DNA of 64,000 nucleotides from Rhabdophis nuchalis (Eukaryota > Chordata > Lepidosauria > Squamata > Natricidae). Positions 1-11,228 of this stretch are shown here, one piece after another (position 1 is the stretch's first letter; each line of letters opens with the position of its first letter). Made by a program: the position numbers and the translations under genes. The notes under the pieces were generated by a model. That model did not search any database. It saw only the letters and a program-made list of their open reading frames with translations, and was not told the origin of the DNA. The stretch spans positions 244,992,419-245,056,418 of the forward strand of contig CM077643.1 in the NCBI GenBank assembly GCA_039707465.1, given 5' to 3'.

Positions 1-26
1 TCCCTTCGGGGAGAGAGAGCGGTCCA
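1..26 (+). mobile_element. L2-type LINE, extreme 3' end
   Basis: The first bases match the 3' terminus seen in full at 21735-21785 (CCCTTCGGGGAGAG box followed by an ATT/AAT-rich tail). The rest of the element lies outside the window. The tail leads straight into the trinucleotide repeat, which suggests the LINE tail seeded that repeat. Confidence 0.6.
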
Positions 27-234
<208 letters not shown>

Positions 235-2003
235 GTTCAGGCTTCTTGCATGTTCCTCACTGACTTTGCCCTTTCAGATGTTCTTTTCCTGTATGGCAAC
301 TTAGCAGGTCCACATCCCGAAAGTTTTAATCTAGTTATGTCATCAACACCATTAGTAATTGAAACGTTCCCTTTAGTAGCATGCTCAGTGCCATCTGACT
401 TGAGGAGTCAACATCCAACGTTATATCCCCAGTCATTTCATATTTTCTAGCATGTGGTTTTCTTGGTAAAAATACAGGAGTAGTTTACCATTGTCTTTCC
501 TCATACTGTATGAATTGATATATTGCCACTGTCACTGAGTGGTCATCTGCCTCCAGCATTTTCATATATATCCGTAGCCAAATATATAATAGGTGACGCC
601 TCGCTTTACCTGAGCAATTGGGACAATCATTATGCTTTGAGTGACCCTGCTGGGACCATATATTCTTATCTCTCCTTGCTTACCTCTCTCAGGAATCAAC
701 CCCCCACCCCTGAGTGAGACAACGCAGCAGGATGGAGTGTGTTAGGTTTACCTTAGATTTAATTTGACATTTACTATATTTTATTCTTCTTGTGCTTTCA
801 CGGTTAAGTGAAATTTATTTGCAACATGTATCCGGTAATTTCCCTCAAATTATGAGTTTAAATCCACAGGATTGTGCTGAAGACAGCTTACTTCAGGCTT
901 AAGAATTTATTCAGGGATGAGAAATTAAACCACTATTAGTTTAATAATTGGCAGTAACTGGAGGGAATTCTTACGGCATCTATTTCAGGAAACCTATCAC
1001 TGAGATCAAGTCAAATTCTTATCAATGGCAACATGTTGCTAGTCTATCAGGCAAGCTGATGTGACAGAGAGGGGAGAGTCCAGATTTTTAAGAGTTGAGG
1101 ATCACCTCATCATCGCCCCTGAAACAACTTCCTCCTCCTCTTCAGGAGAAATGCATTTTGCAAAGCTTTAATCTTAGCACTTATTCTCTGGCATTATTAT
1201 CCTATAATTTTGAAAAGTTGTATAGCACTTGACTGCAAGAAGTCACTGAGCCGAGCTTTTGATAATGGATTAAGAAGTGGGTGGGTGGACGGAGATTACA
1301 TTTGTCTAGCTGAGGTGGATCTGCTTTACATTAAAAGATGGTGAGCCCTCTGCCCTGGGACTTATACATCCGTTTGTGTGAAATGATGGATTAATGATCC
1401 CAAGGAAGGCTTGACTAAAGTGCTACTTAGTGCAGCTATTTGGTCCATTATTGGATCACAAGCAGAGCCTTGTCATCCCATTTGGCAGGGCTCCCCATTG
1501 TCTTGTTTGTCATGCTGTGCATTAGCTTTAAGTGCCTTTCCCCAGTCAGTTTATATTTTTGGTTAAGATGGCCCTTTAAGCTCAGTGTGACTCGAGGTAT
1601 TCTTAGCTTTTGAGAGGAGGGAAAAGGAAAATAAAGAAAAACAAAACTTCAGTATGAAATGTTGGGTTGCGTTGCTCAAAAGCTCCCTTTCTCTTTTTCT
1701 GGAAAGTTTTGAGGAGTTTGTTAAAGGACCTGAGTTGGGGTCCTGTTTATACTAGTGCAGACAGGTATTTATACGGATTTGCCAAGTCACATAAATTATG
1801 TGGCTGGAGTTTCTTCCATCACAGCATTTTTTTTGAAGGTTCCACCTATTATGATAAACTAACAATGGGGTCCAAACATTGGTATAATGTGAAGGCAAAT
1901 GTGACTTTAGATATTTTTGTGGTTGAAGCAAAATCTGAAAAATGTTTTATAACTATTTAAAAAAAGAAATGAAATATAAAGGTGGAAATCAGAGGAAGGA
2001 AAA
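235..2003. other. Single-copy sequence, no gene recognised
   Basis: No family-like protein, RNA gene or transposon terminus was found. Open frames here (for example 1667-1960 on +, 97 codons) are AT-rich and resemble no known protein. The part from about 1190 to 1560 has mixed composition without repeat signatures and is raised as a conserved-noncoding candidate. Confidence 0.5.
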
Positions 2004-2100
2004 TCCTCCTCCTCCTCCTCCTCCTCCTCTTCCTCCTCCTCCTCCTCCTCCTCCTCCTCCTCCTCCTCCTCCTCCTCCTCCTCCTCCTCCTCCTCCTCCC
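2004..2100. repeat. (TCC)n microsatellite
   Basis: Nearly pure TCC/CTC triplets run for about 97 bp with one CTT interruption. The leucine-rich open frame across it is an artefact of the repeat. One strand is all pyrimidine, so triplex or slipped DNA is possible. Confidence 0.97.
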
Positions 2101-2560
2101 TGAAGTGATTTCTTTATCACAAGAACAAAGATGCTATCAAGCAGCATTGCAATTAACAGTGGGTGTGAATAGCACCCTGTATATTTTTAAACTGCTGATA
2201 TTTTTAAACTAAGGATTCAGTGTTTGCAGATGTGCAATTTCTTATTCTGCTTTGACAAAGGATGATGATGGGCAGTTTTTTTTACCCCCTCCCCAGTGGG
2301 TGAACATGTGAGGTATCAAGCAATTTTTTCATTTCATTTTTCGAAAAATGCAAGCTTTAAATTATAACCTGGGACACGGCATTTTTAAAATATTATTTGG
2401 CATGGCAATACAGTGAAGCAATTTTGGATATTAATTTTAATGTCTTTACTGTGAACTGTTTCTGATTAATGTTCTACTTTAGATGATAATACATATTACA
2501 CACTTATTTCAAAATAGCATCTCTCACCTTGTTGTATTAGGAGAACTCCTGGCTATTCTA

Positions 2561-2712
2561 ACCCCACTTTAGGCATGAAAGCCAGCTGGGTGATTTGAGT
2601 CCAGTCACTCTCTCAGCCCAACCCATCTCACAGGGTTGTTATTGGGAGAAATAGGAGCATTAGATATGTTTGCCACCTTAAATCACTTATAAAAACAATA
2701 AAGATGGAATTA
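2561..2712 (+). mobile_element. tRNA-derived SINE, body and tail
   Basis: The sequence carries the squamate SINE body (AAAGCCAGCTGGGTGA, then CAGTCACTCTCTCAGCCCA, CTCACAGGGTTGTT) and a 3' end resembling a LINE tail (TTATAAAAACAATAAAGATGG). The tRNA head is missing or too diverged to see. Confidence 0.65.
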
Positions 2713-3711
2713 AAAAAAAACCCAGAATTCTTATATACTTGCCCCTCCATTCAGTCAACAGATTACAAATGAGCAACGTTATACAATATGAAAAAAAAGC
2801 ATTTTCAACCATTTATAGGTGTCTTAAGTCTCACATATGATTGCATGCTGCAAAAAAATCCCAAAACCAACCCTGGTCAAAAAAAAAAGAAGATCGATTT
2901 TTCTAGAAAATATAAAAAGAATCACAAGTTCATGCCGTTTTACATTCTTTTAAACCTCTTTCCTGGTTTCCACTTCAGTTGTGACTCAACTTCTGAGATA
3001 ATAATTTGGGAGGGGGGGGGAAGGAAGAGGGAGAGAGCTGATGACGCACTTGGTTTTTTAATTATGACTTTTCTGTTCCATAGCAGAGGAAACCAAACAT
3101 CTTGTTTGATTTTTGCAACAGCACTTGAAACTAAAGTTCATCCTCATTGTCTATGAATTCAGACAAATATCCGGTTTTCAAAAGAACACAGACATCATAC
3201 GTAGGACCAATTTCTTAGTGTGATTACGTTTTATAGATTTCGGATTCTGGCACTACCTTCCAGTTTTTGTTCTGTGGCTTGGACATTCACGTTTCCCCAG
3301 GTCTACCTGCTATCTTTAGCCAAAAGTCAGAATGCAGTCAGCACCTGATCTTTTGCAATGTAAATAAGAATCAAACGAATAAAACCCTTAAGAATTAATT
3401 AGTAGGATTTATGAGGCCATCTGTGGAACCATAAAATACCGGGAAATTGCAAAAAATGGTTTTGTCTTTGCTTAAACTGTGCCTCATTAAGGGCAAAGTT
3501 GTAAATTACTTACTACTGTGCGGGGAAAATGAGGCAGTAGCAACCAGTCAGGCTAGGAAATCAATGTTACATAATAAGTCATAGGTGTCTTATATTGCCT
3601 TATTGGGCAGAGTGATTGGATTTAGTGAGTATCAAGAGATTTCAAAGTGAGCTGTTAACTGGAATAGCTAGCTTTGGGCTATTTTTCCATTATGATCTTT
3701 GTGTGATATCT
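2713..3711. other. AT-rich single-copy sequence, no gene recognised
   Basis: Contains oligo-A, oligo-G (about 3009-3020) and a 122-codon plus-strand open frame at 2788-3156 that is lysine-rich, matches no known family and starts in an A-rich stretch. I treat it as chance. Confidence 0.5.
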
Positions 3712-3803
3712 CAGCAGGTAAAGTACCTGGCCATCCTTTTTCAGGGCATGGAAGTTAAGCAAGGTTGAGATTGGTTAGTAGTTGGATGGGAGACCAGGTT
3801 GTA
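3712..3803 (+). mobile_element. 5S rRNA-derived SINE or 5S pseudogene
   Basis: The core reads like the 3' half of vertebrate 5S rRNA: GAAGTTAAGCAAGGTTGAGA, then TTGGTTAGTAGTTGGATGGG and AGACCAGG. This covers the internal promoter region of 5S genes. The flanks are not 5S, so a 5S-headed SINE fits better than a gene. A relative in the opposite direction is at 18218-18300. Confidence 0.7.
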
Positions 3804-4332
3804 ATTCAATATTTTTGGATTATACTCAGAATATTTTAAAAAAGTCCCAGAAAAAGCAGTGACATATGACTTCTCTTCTGTTACCTAGAACACTGTGGGA
3901 CGTTACCTAAGGTAATGATAATTACCAAAAGTTGAGGTATACCTGAAAGAAGTTTTGTGAGCGAGATAGAGAAAGGAGTGAGCTTTGGGGAAAGAAACTT
4001 CAAAACTAGTTAATTGCACAATTAATGTAAAGTATTCAAGTAAGTCCACTCTGTCATTTTACAATCTAAGAACACATCTTCTCAAATTTCCTTTGGGCTA
4101 TTATAGTGCCCCAAGATGATGCAACCTGGAGATTAGAAACAGAAGTGTCAGGTGTTGAGTCTCAAGTCTAGTACAGGATTCTGCTAACTTGGGTTAGAGT
4201 CTTATTAAACCCCAGTGGCTTACCACCATTATTAGTGATAAGTACAAAGACACTTGGCAATTCACCTGTGAGAAAACATTAATATAATTTCTCACTTGAA
4301 TTTATAAAATTGCATAGCAATAGTGTGAATAT
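3804..4332. other. Single-copy sequence, no gene recognised
   Basis: Possibly the diverged body of the 5S-type SINE to about 3870, then unremarkable AT-rich sequence. Nothing further supported. Confidence 0.4.
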
Positions 4333-4563
4333 GAGCCTTGGTAGCTCAGTGGTTAGTACTACAGGCTACTTCTGCTGACTACTGGTTGCCTGCAATTTGG
4401 CAGTTCAAATCCCATGAGGCTCAAGGTTGACTCAGACTTCCATCCATCCGAGGGGGTAAAATTACCCAGTTTGTTGGAGGCAATATGCTGACTCTGTAAA
4501 CTGCTTAGAGAGGGCTGCAAAGCACTATAAAGTGGTATATAAGTGTAAGTGCTAAGGGCTATA
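4333..4563 (+). mobile_element. Sauria-type tRNA SINE
   Basis: A tRNA-like head (GTAGCTCAGTGGTTAGTACT as A box region; GCAGTTCAAATCCC as B box) is followed by the body (GAGGCTCAAGGTTGACTCAG) and a 3' end with TGTAAACTGCTTAGAGAGGG and a GGTATATAAGTGTAAGTGCT tail. Such tails resemble the 3' end of Bov-B LINEs, the presumed mobilising partner. Minus-strand copies lie at 38130-38332 and 52826-53061. Confidence 0.8.
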
Positions 4564-4950
4564 TAATTAAACCAAGGATAACTGATATGGAATGTCAGAA
4601 ATAGCCAAATGTTTATACATGTACTGTAATTAACTGGCTAATTAGCTTATCTCAATCCTCTCAATTCTTTTAAATTCAATAAAATCTAGTTTTATAGATT
4701 TTAGATGAACTTCGTAACTTCATTATGTTATATGCTATCTATATTGGTTTAGTGTTTTTTTTTTAAATGTTCAATGATATTTATATATTGTATTGGTCAA
4801 GGACTGAAAGTACTACTACTACTACTACTATTGTTGCTGTTGTTAATTATCTTGACTGTTGCTGCTGTTGTTCAGTCACCCCATCCTCCAGTTTCCTGTA
4901 GTTTACTCAAACAACTTTGTTGCATCAATGACACTATCTAACCATTTAAT
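4564..4950. other. AT-rich sequence with a short (TAC)n run
   Basis: Holds six to seven TAC triplets at about 4811-4830 and a CTG/TTG-rich stretch. No gene or transposon terminus recognised. Confidence 0.4.
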
Positions 4951-5142
4951 CAGTAGTGGGTTTCATTTATTTTTCACCTGTGCGGACACGCTCACTTCGT
5001 GCTCACACACATCATCCGTGCATGCATCCAGCCTTCCACGCATGCACTTTGCTCGCATGTGCACCTCAAAATGTGGCTAAATAGGACGGCATAGCACCGG
5101 GGTTTGCCCAAACTGGTCTGAACCGGCTGAATACCACCTCTG
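4951..5142. mobile_element. Short non-autonomous hAT-like element, CAGTGGTGGG family
   Basis: Left end CAGTAGTGGGTTTC and right end ATACCACCTCTG are the terminal inverted repeats of a family with at least nine copies here. Flanking octamers CATTTAAT and CATCTCAT agree at 6 of 8 positions, consistent with an 8-bp hAT TSD that has aged. The interior is GC-rich and noncoding. Confidence 0.7.
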
Positions 5143-5150
5143 CATCTCAT

Positions 5151-6280
5151 CCTTTGCTGTTCCCTTCTCTTTTTGCCTCCAGTCTTTCCCAAAATCAAGA
5201 ACTAATTATCTTTACATTAAAATACTTAATGTGAAACAACATTTTTTAAAAAGCCAGCAAACATCCTGCATATAAGATGATTGCTTTTCTTGAAAGATTA
5301 TGGCATTTAGCAAGGACAGTGGCATATCACCCATGAACACTGGGGAAATGATCTGGGGTGACATTTCCTTGCCTCCAATCATCTCTTCCCTACCAGTTTA
5401 TAGCTAGTAGTTTAACTGTGCTTGGACAATACAAAGGGAGTAGCCAAGAATCCTGTGGAAGACAAAGTTCCCCTAAAAAGGAATTCAGTTACATCTACAG
5501 TATCTTGAAGAAAACTGTTTTCTCCACCATCTGCTGGATGGTGCAGTGCAAAAATGACAATGTCAGTTTTGTAATGTCTTATCTCATATTGGTTAGAAAA
5601 GAGAAGTTTCTCCTCTAATTGCCCACATATAAAGCTGTCCCTCAACTTAAATGATAGTCTGACTGAATCCAGCAAAATCTATTTCTTAGTAAGTATAGAA
5701 TTGGATTGTTTGCAAAGAAGATAAAGAACTGTTACATTAGGCATTACATTATTTGCATTAGGCAAAGTGGTATAAATTATAATGTCATAGGAATTACAAT
5801 GACATCACACATGATGACATCATTAACTTATCTTGTGATTAAAGACAAGCAAATGATACAAATATATTTTAAGGTTACAAACATTGCTGTTTCTCCTCTA
5901 ATAATTAATGCAAAGCAATTACACTACTATTATTTGTTTAATACGATCTACTGTACTTTTTACTCTAATTTTAACCACTGAGATGGTAGATTGAAAATAA
6001 TATTGAATTTGGGGAGTTAGAAAAGAGAAAGGAACCAATAGCAATAAATTATTCAAAAGGCACTTAATAATAGCTTCTAAAATCGAGTAGCCTGTGTTTT
6101 GGTATGTCATACTGGTGTTCAATAGATGAAAATATGCTTGATATTCAATATATGAAAGCACCTGTTGATCTTAGAAAATGGAAGTTAATAATTTTTTGTA
6201 ATTAACTAAAACTGTACTATAAAGTTAAAAGTACTATAGACCTGGTGTGCCTCTTTCAAAGCAATGTTATTATATTTATT
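5151..6280. other. Single-copy sequence, no gene recognised
   Basis: Mildly AT-rich with several overlapping short open frames on both strands (5358-5618 +, 5412-5675 -, 5706-5981 +), none resembling a known protein. No repeat termini seen. Confidence 0.45.
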
Positions 6281-6336
6281 CCTTCCTTCCATCCATCCAT
6301 CCATCCATCCATCCATCCATCCATCCATCCATCCAT
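6281..6336. repeat. (CCTT)n/(CCAT)n microsatellite
   Basis: Three CCTT units pass into about eleven CCAT units. The MDGW-repeat open frame on the minus strand is an artefact. Confidence 0.95.
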
Positions 6337-6668
6337 TGTGACATTAGGCTGAGAATGACAATTATGGCCATAACTTAAAAATGAGCTGAGATCATACAGA
6401 GGATAAAGATGCCTTTGAATTAGATAAAAACAAACCACATTATTACAGGCAAAAAGCATACAAAAGAAGTACTATCTGAAAGTGAACAGAAAAGCATGTA
6501 CAAAGCATAGAGAAAGCTTAATCCCATTAAAAACTGATGAATTTACAAATAAATGAAATAAGGTCTTTAAGGATTAAAAGGTGGGTTGGGGCACAGTGGT
6601 TGTTTGACTCATTCTGGATCTGGACTTGGAGGCTCCCATTCCTCTAGCTGCCATAATATCTAATGAGC
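6337..6668. other. Single-copy sequence, no gene recognised
   Basis: No coding or repeat signal could be supported. Confidence 0.4.
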
Positions 6669-7338
6669 ATAGAATAGAATAGAAAAGAACAGAATACTTT
6701 ATTGGCCAAGTGTGATTGAACACACACGGAATTTGTGTTTGGTGCATATACTCTCAGTGCACATAAAAAGGCAAGATACATTCGTCACGAATCATAAGGT
6801 ACAACACTTAATGATAGTCATAGGGTACAAATAAGCAATCAGGAAAATTTATATCAATATAAATCGTAAGGATACAAGCAACAAGTTACAGTCATGCAGT
6901 CATAAGCGGGAGGAGATGGGTGATAGGAATGATGAGAAGACTAATAGTAATAGTAATGCAGTCTTCGTGAATAGCTTAACAATGTTGAGGGAATTATTTG
7001 TTTAGCAGAGTGATGGAGTTTGGGGAAAAAACTGTTCTTGTGTCTAGTTGTCTTGGTGTGTGGTGCTCTACAGCGTCGTTTTGAGGGCAGGAGTTGAAAC
7101 AATAAATTCTGGACTGTAAATATTTTCACAGCCTTCTTTTTGACTCCTACAGGCCCTCAATGGAAGGAAGCTTGGCAGTCATTGTTTTTTCTGCGGTTCT
7201 AAATATCCTCTGAAGTCTGTGTCTGTCTTGTTGGGTTGCAGAACCCAACCAGACAGTTATAGATGTGCAGATGACAGACTCAGTGATTCCTCTGTAGAAC
7301 TGTATCAGCAGCTTCTTGGGCAGTTTGAGCTTGGCACA
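6669..7338 (-). mobile_element. CR1/L3-type LINE (Snake1-like), 3' part
   Basis: On the minus strand this aligns segment by segment with the plus copy ending at 12900: a reverse-transcriptase C-terminal tail (a frame at 6941-7129 contains LLPSKRRCRAPHTKTTRH), a 3' UTR and an AATAG-type pentamer tail, seen here as ATAGAATAGAATAGAAAAG at the left edge. The element is 5'-truncated near 7338, where similarity to the other copy stops. The reading frame is broken, so it is dead. Confidence 0.85.
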
Positions 7339-7600
7339 GGTGAGTGAGCGAGTGAATTTGGGTGAGTGAGGCTTGAGTGAGATTGTGTGAACAGGGGAAC
7401 AATCGCACACTTTAAATCAATAGAGCTTTGTTGTGGCTTTAAATTCAACAAGCCTCCATGCATTCCAGTGATGTTGCAGCACTTGAGTGAGTGGGGGTTT
7501 GTGAACATTCCTACTTCTTCCTCCTGCTGTTGACTGGAACTGTGGGATCTATCTGCCTCAACCGATCGTGTGATTGGAGTAAGTGATAATACAATGAGCC
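7339..7600. other. Unassigned module with GTGA-rich motif beside the L3 truncation
   Basis: Starts with repeated GAGTGAGTGA-like words (GTGAGTGAGCGAGTGAATTT, then GTGAGTGAGGCTTGAGTGAG) and continues with mixed sequence. A 100-codon minus-strand frame spans it but resembles nothing known. It begins where the L3 similarity ends, so it may be the pre-insertion flank or a lineage-specific 5' part. Confidence 0.3.
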
Positions 7601-8239
7601 TACTCATCTATTTATCTTAGCTAAAATAAGAATCCCACTGCTATTTTCTCACATGTAGCTAACAATCAGGTACCTAAAATGTTGGCTATTTTTGTGACAT
7701 TAAAAAAAACCCCTTAACTTCTATTGATTTCAGTATGGTATTTATATCTGCCGAGGAAGAAGTCCACAGGAATGCATTAAAATAGTGCAATCACACAGAT
7801 TTGTTTTTATTTAAAACATTTATATGGCTGCTCAAATTGAACACTGTGGCTCTGGGTGACTTGCAATTAACCAAAAGACAAAACAAAATTAATCGTTTCA
7901 AATAAAATTCCATTCAAAACTCTTAAAGAGATGGTCAGGAACTCACTACTAAATACCCTCTGGCAGACAAGATTCCAATCATTCTGGTCCTTGTATTTGA
8001 GGAACAAGTCAGATATTTAATTCCTTGCTAAAGAACAAAAGAATTAGGGCCAACCCTATGTTGGTGGGAGTTCATTCAAGAGGGCAGAGGCCACAATGGA
8101 CAAAGCACACTTCTGGGTGCCATCAGATGGCATTGTTTTAACAAAGGATCTCCATTCAAGAAAAATCTTGTTATATTTTACACCCCAATTTATACTGGAA
8201 AATGCAGTTAGGGTTATCAAATTTTGGTTGCTGTGAGGG
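7601..8239. other. Single-copy sequence, no gene recognised
   Basis: AT-rich, short frames only. Confidence 0.4.
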
Positions 8240-8650
8240 AAACAGGATCAAAATTAAAGGCTTAAGAATTACATGTATTTTTAAAAAAGAAAAAAAAAAG
8301 ATGATGCAAAAGACATTATGGACCAGCTTTATGATGAAGCCAGAATGATTCTTACTGTCTATTCTTTATGGGCAAGGAATTAGACAAGAAATATGGGAAA
8401 TTACTATTGCATATACGGTAATAAGTATGGTAAGATTATTGTATGCATAAAAGTTGGAAAAGTAATGAAATGCCTAAAGTGACAAACTGGATAATAAAAT
8501 TAACTGACCTTGCAGAAATAGTGAAGCTGAATAGTTTGGTCAAAGACAAAAGAATAAAGACATATGGATTTTTTGTTGAAAGACGAAAAAAATAAATTGA
8601 TATTCCAAGATTCAGGGATTAAGATGGAATTCATAATTGTATGTTTTTTC
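8240..8650 (+). mobile_element. L1 ORF2 3' fragment, decayed
   Basis: A broken plus-strand frame around 8460-8600 reads VTNWIIKLTDLAEIVKLNSL then VKDKRIKTYGFF, the style of the extreme C-terminus of vertebrate L1 ORF2. Stops and frameshifts are frequent. A pyrimidine-rich stretch follows at 8640-8700. Boundaries are approximate. Confidence 0.55.
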
Positions 8651-9580
8651 TTTTTAATTTTCCCCCCTTTTTCTCTCAATTTCATCTTCTCTCTTTGTTT
8701 TGTGTGAGTGTGTAAAGCAAAGGAAAACCGAAGTAAGATCATAAGCACAGTTACAGCTTCACTAAGCGACTCTTTCACTCAACAACAGAGTTGTTAGTCC
8801 CAATGGTGGTCACCAAATAAGGAATATTTGTAATCTCCTCTTGGCCTTGTGATTAAGGTCAAATGGAGAATTACAAATAACAACCAAATATTGTAATGTT
8901 AAATACAAATATTAAGGGGGAAAAATCCCCCCCCCAAATATCAATTTTTAGGTAGAATTCCCTATCCTGAACAAATGAAATTGTGCAAATGATTTCAGAT
9001 AGGGGAATATTTCATTCTGCATCTCTGGATACATGCCAGTTACTATTAGTTCAAATTTTGAACCAGAAGCTATTTATCTTCTTCCTGCTGCCAAGTAGAT
9101 GACATTTATAAATTCTGTTATGTTATAATCACTAGAATGCATAGGTTCACATGGATTTATATGGTCCATTAGTGACACTGAAGTCTTATGCAAGAAGTGA
9201 TAACAAGCTATCCTGATATTTTACTATATCTAGCAAAATATTCTCATCACTTCATTATGTTTCCGGCTGCATTCTTGCAGAAAGTGACACAACGAATATT
9301 TGCAAGTGGTTTGTAGATCATGAGTAACTATGCTGAAAACTTGGCACAGAAGAATGGCTTCAAGGAGAAATGAAAAGACAGTATTATGAAGAATTGGTGA
9401 TTCCATTGTAGAATAAGCTACCACATTTCTAATCATCCATTGGATTTATTGATATCCAAGATATTCAAGAAAAGTGGCCTTTCCACTCTGAAGTTAAGTA
9501 AAACAATTAGAGATCAGGAAAAATGAATGATAATATGAATAGCTAAAGTCAAATAATTGTGAATATGGTAGGTAATAACA
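8651..9580. other. AT-rich single-copy sequence, no gene recognised
   Basis: Contains an oligo-C run (about 8927-8935). Nothing coding recognised. Confidence 0.4.
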
Positions 9581-9833
9581 CTTTAAAAACAGACTTATTT
9601 CATCAAGCCGGCCTAACATAGCCTCTGCTGGGACAAATATTAAGACAGTTTTAAATGGGGGATTTTAATTTGGTTTTAGCGCAGGTTTTTTGTCATTTAA
9701 TAGGTTTTTTAAATTTATATTTGGTACCATTTTGTATGTTGTTTTAAATTCCTGTGCGCCGCCCTGGGTCCTCTCGGAGAAGGGCGGGATATAAATTGAA
9801 TAAAATAAATAATAAAATAAAATAAATAATAAA
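9581..9833 (+). mobile_element. L2-type LINE, 3' UTR and tail
   Basis: Begins at the end of the ORF2 frame (CATCAAGCCGGCCTAACATA) and runs through the 3' UTR to the diagnostic terminus GCGCCGCCCTGGGTCCTCTC, GGGCGGGATATAAATTGAAT and an AAATA-rich tail. Same family as 21136-21810 and 35894-36359. Confidence 0.85.
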
Positions 9834-11228
9834 AGGTCAATAAAGTAAAGTGCTAGAAATTGCAAAATTGGATAGATTTAGTTTTCAGGTTCCATGAATG
9901 AGAAAAAGACAAATTGGTCATTTGGAAAATGAATTTCTGTACTGTGGAATGGATGCAGTTAACACAAAATGCATTTTTAAAGTATGAAACATTAGCAAGA
10001 AGTAGAAAATAAATAATTTGATTTTGTAATATGGCCTATAAAATGAGATGATTAGTTAATTTAGCCCTGGCTAGAAATTCCAAGTATAACTTTCAGTTTA
10101 AAAATGAATGGATGAATAAATAAAAGTTAAACTGAAGATCTTCTCCTTCCCTTTTTCCTAAGATTAACTCATCACATGTCCAAGTCACCTGATTGAATGA
10201 AAAAGAAGAAAAGAAGAAAGGACATTTGATTTGTCAACCAACATTTGTTTTAGGCTATAACCATAAAAATAACATTTGTTTGTCTTATACCTTTGCCTCC
10301 TTTCCTTTGAGCTCATCCCTTTTCATCCCTTATATATCTGCTGTGAACTCCACATAGGCATCAGGAAGGGCATCTAGCATCTGGCCAGTAAATATTCAGC
10401 TCCATTCAGTCGCCCTGACTCCACCCCGAAGAAAGGTATTACAGGATCATAAAAAGGAACAAAAAAAACTGCTACATAGATCTGTCCATTTCAGCACTGC
10501 TGATATGCCTCTTCTGCCTTACAAGAATGATGTGAATTTGCTTTCTGTTTCAGCCACTTGTGTTATAACTTTAAACACAACAAGTATTTTGTGGAATGCC
10601 TCTGAGTCCCACTTGTTTTCCTTTCCAATGTTTTTTTTAAAGCATTCAATTTAAACTTTTCAGTTTGGTTCACTTTACATCTTGGGTTTGCTTTAATGCT
10701 GTATCCATGCTTTTATCTTTATTTTTATACCAAATATTGTTTTCATATGTGCAAGCTCCTTGTGAGGAGAGTATAACAACCTGAAAAGAAGAATGTAGAT
10801 ATGTACATATTTTTAAAAATAATCTAATAAGCTTCTTTAAGCATTGCTTTAGAATAGCTCATATTGGCTTTAATGCGAACAAAGTAAGAGCCAGTGCAGT
10901 ACAGATGACTGGATTTCATCCAATTATTTGTACCTGATTGTACAATGTTCTGTAAATCCTTTCTATTTTGTATGGCAAATAATATGTACAATATAGCATC
11001 TCCATCAACTCCTGTGCCTCCCAAAAGCTGATTGGGCCGTGCAAATAATAAGAAATTTCACCTCTCCAAACAAAAGAACTTTAGAACAGAACATATCCAA
11101 CCTCTAAACACATTTCTAAAATATCTCTCGTAAAAGTATACATTTCTGTTGTATAGACATTCAGAGCTAATACTACAGTATTTAATTTCTTCTCACCTTT
11201 TCTCCTCAAGTTTATGTTTATATACATG
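9834..11228. other. AT-rich sequence, no gene recognised
   Basis: Mostly single-copy. The piece at 10345-10475 is given separately. Short frames at 10824-11024 and 11081-11296 on the minus strand match nothing known. Confidence 0.4.
10345..10475 (+). mobile_element. Possible LINE 3' end (RTE-like wording)
   Basis: The string GGCATCAGGAAGGGCATCTA followed by TTCAGTCGCCCTGACTCCAC and ATAAAAAGGAACAAAA resembles 3' ends of certain vertebrate non-LTR elements ending in an A-rich tail. Assignment is from memory and weak. Confidence 0.3.

Noticed and set aside
3712..3803. Functional 5S rRNA gene
   Set aside because: Only the internal region matches, with many changes, and the 5' and 3' ends of 5S rRNA are absent.
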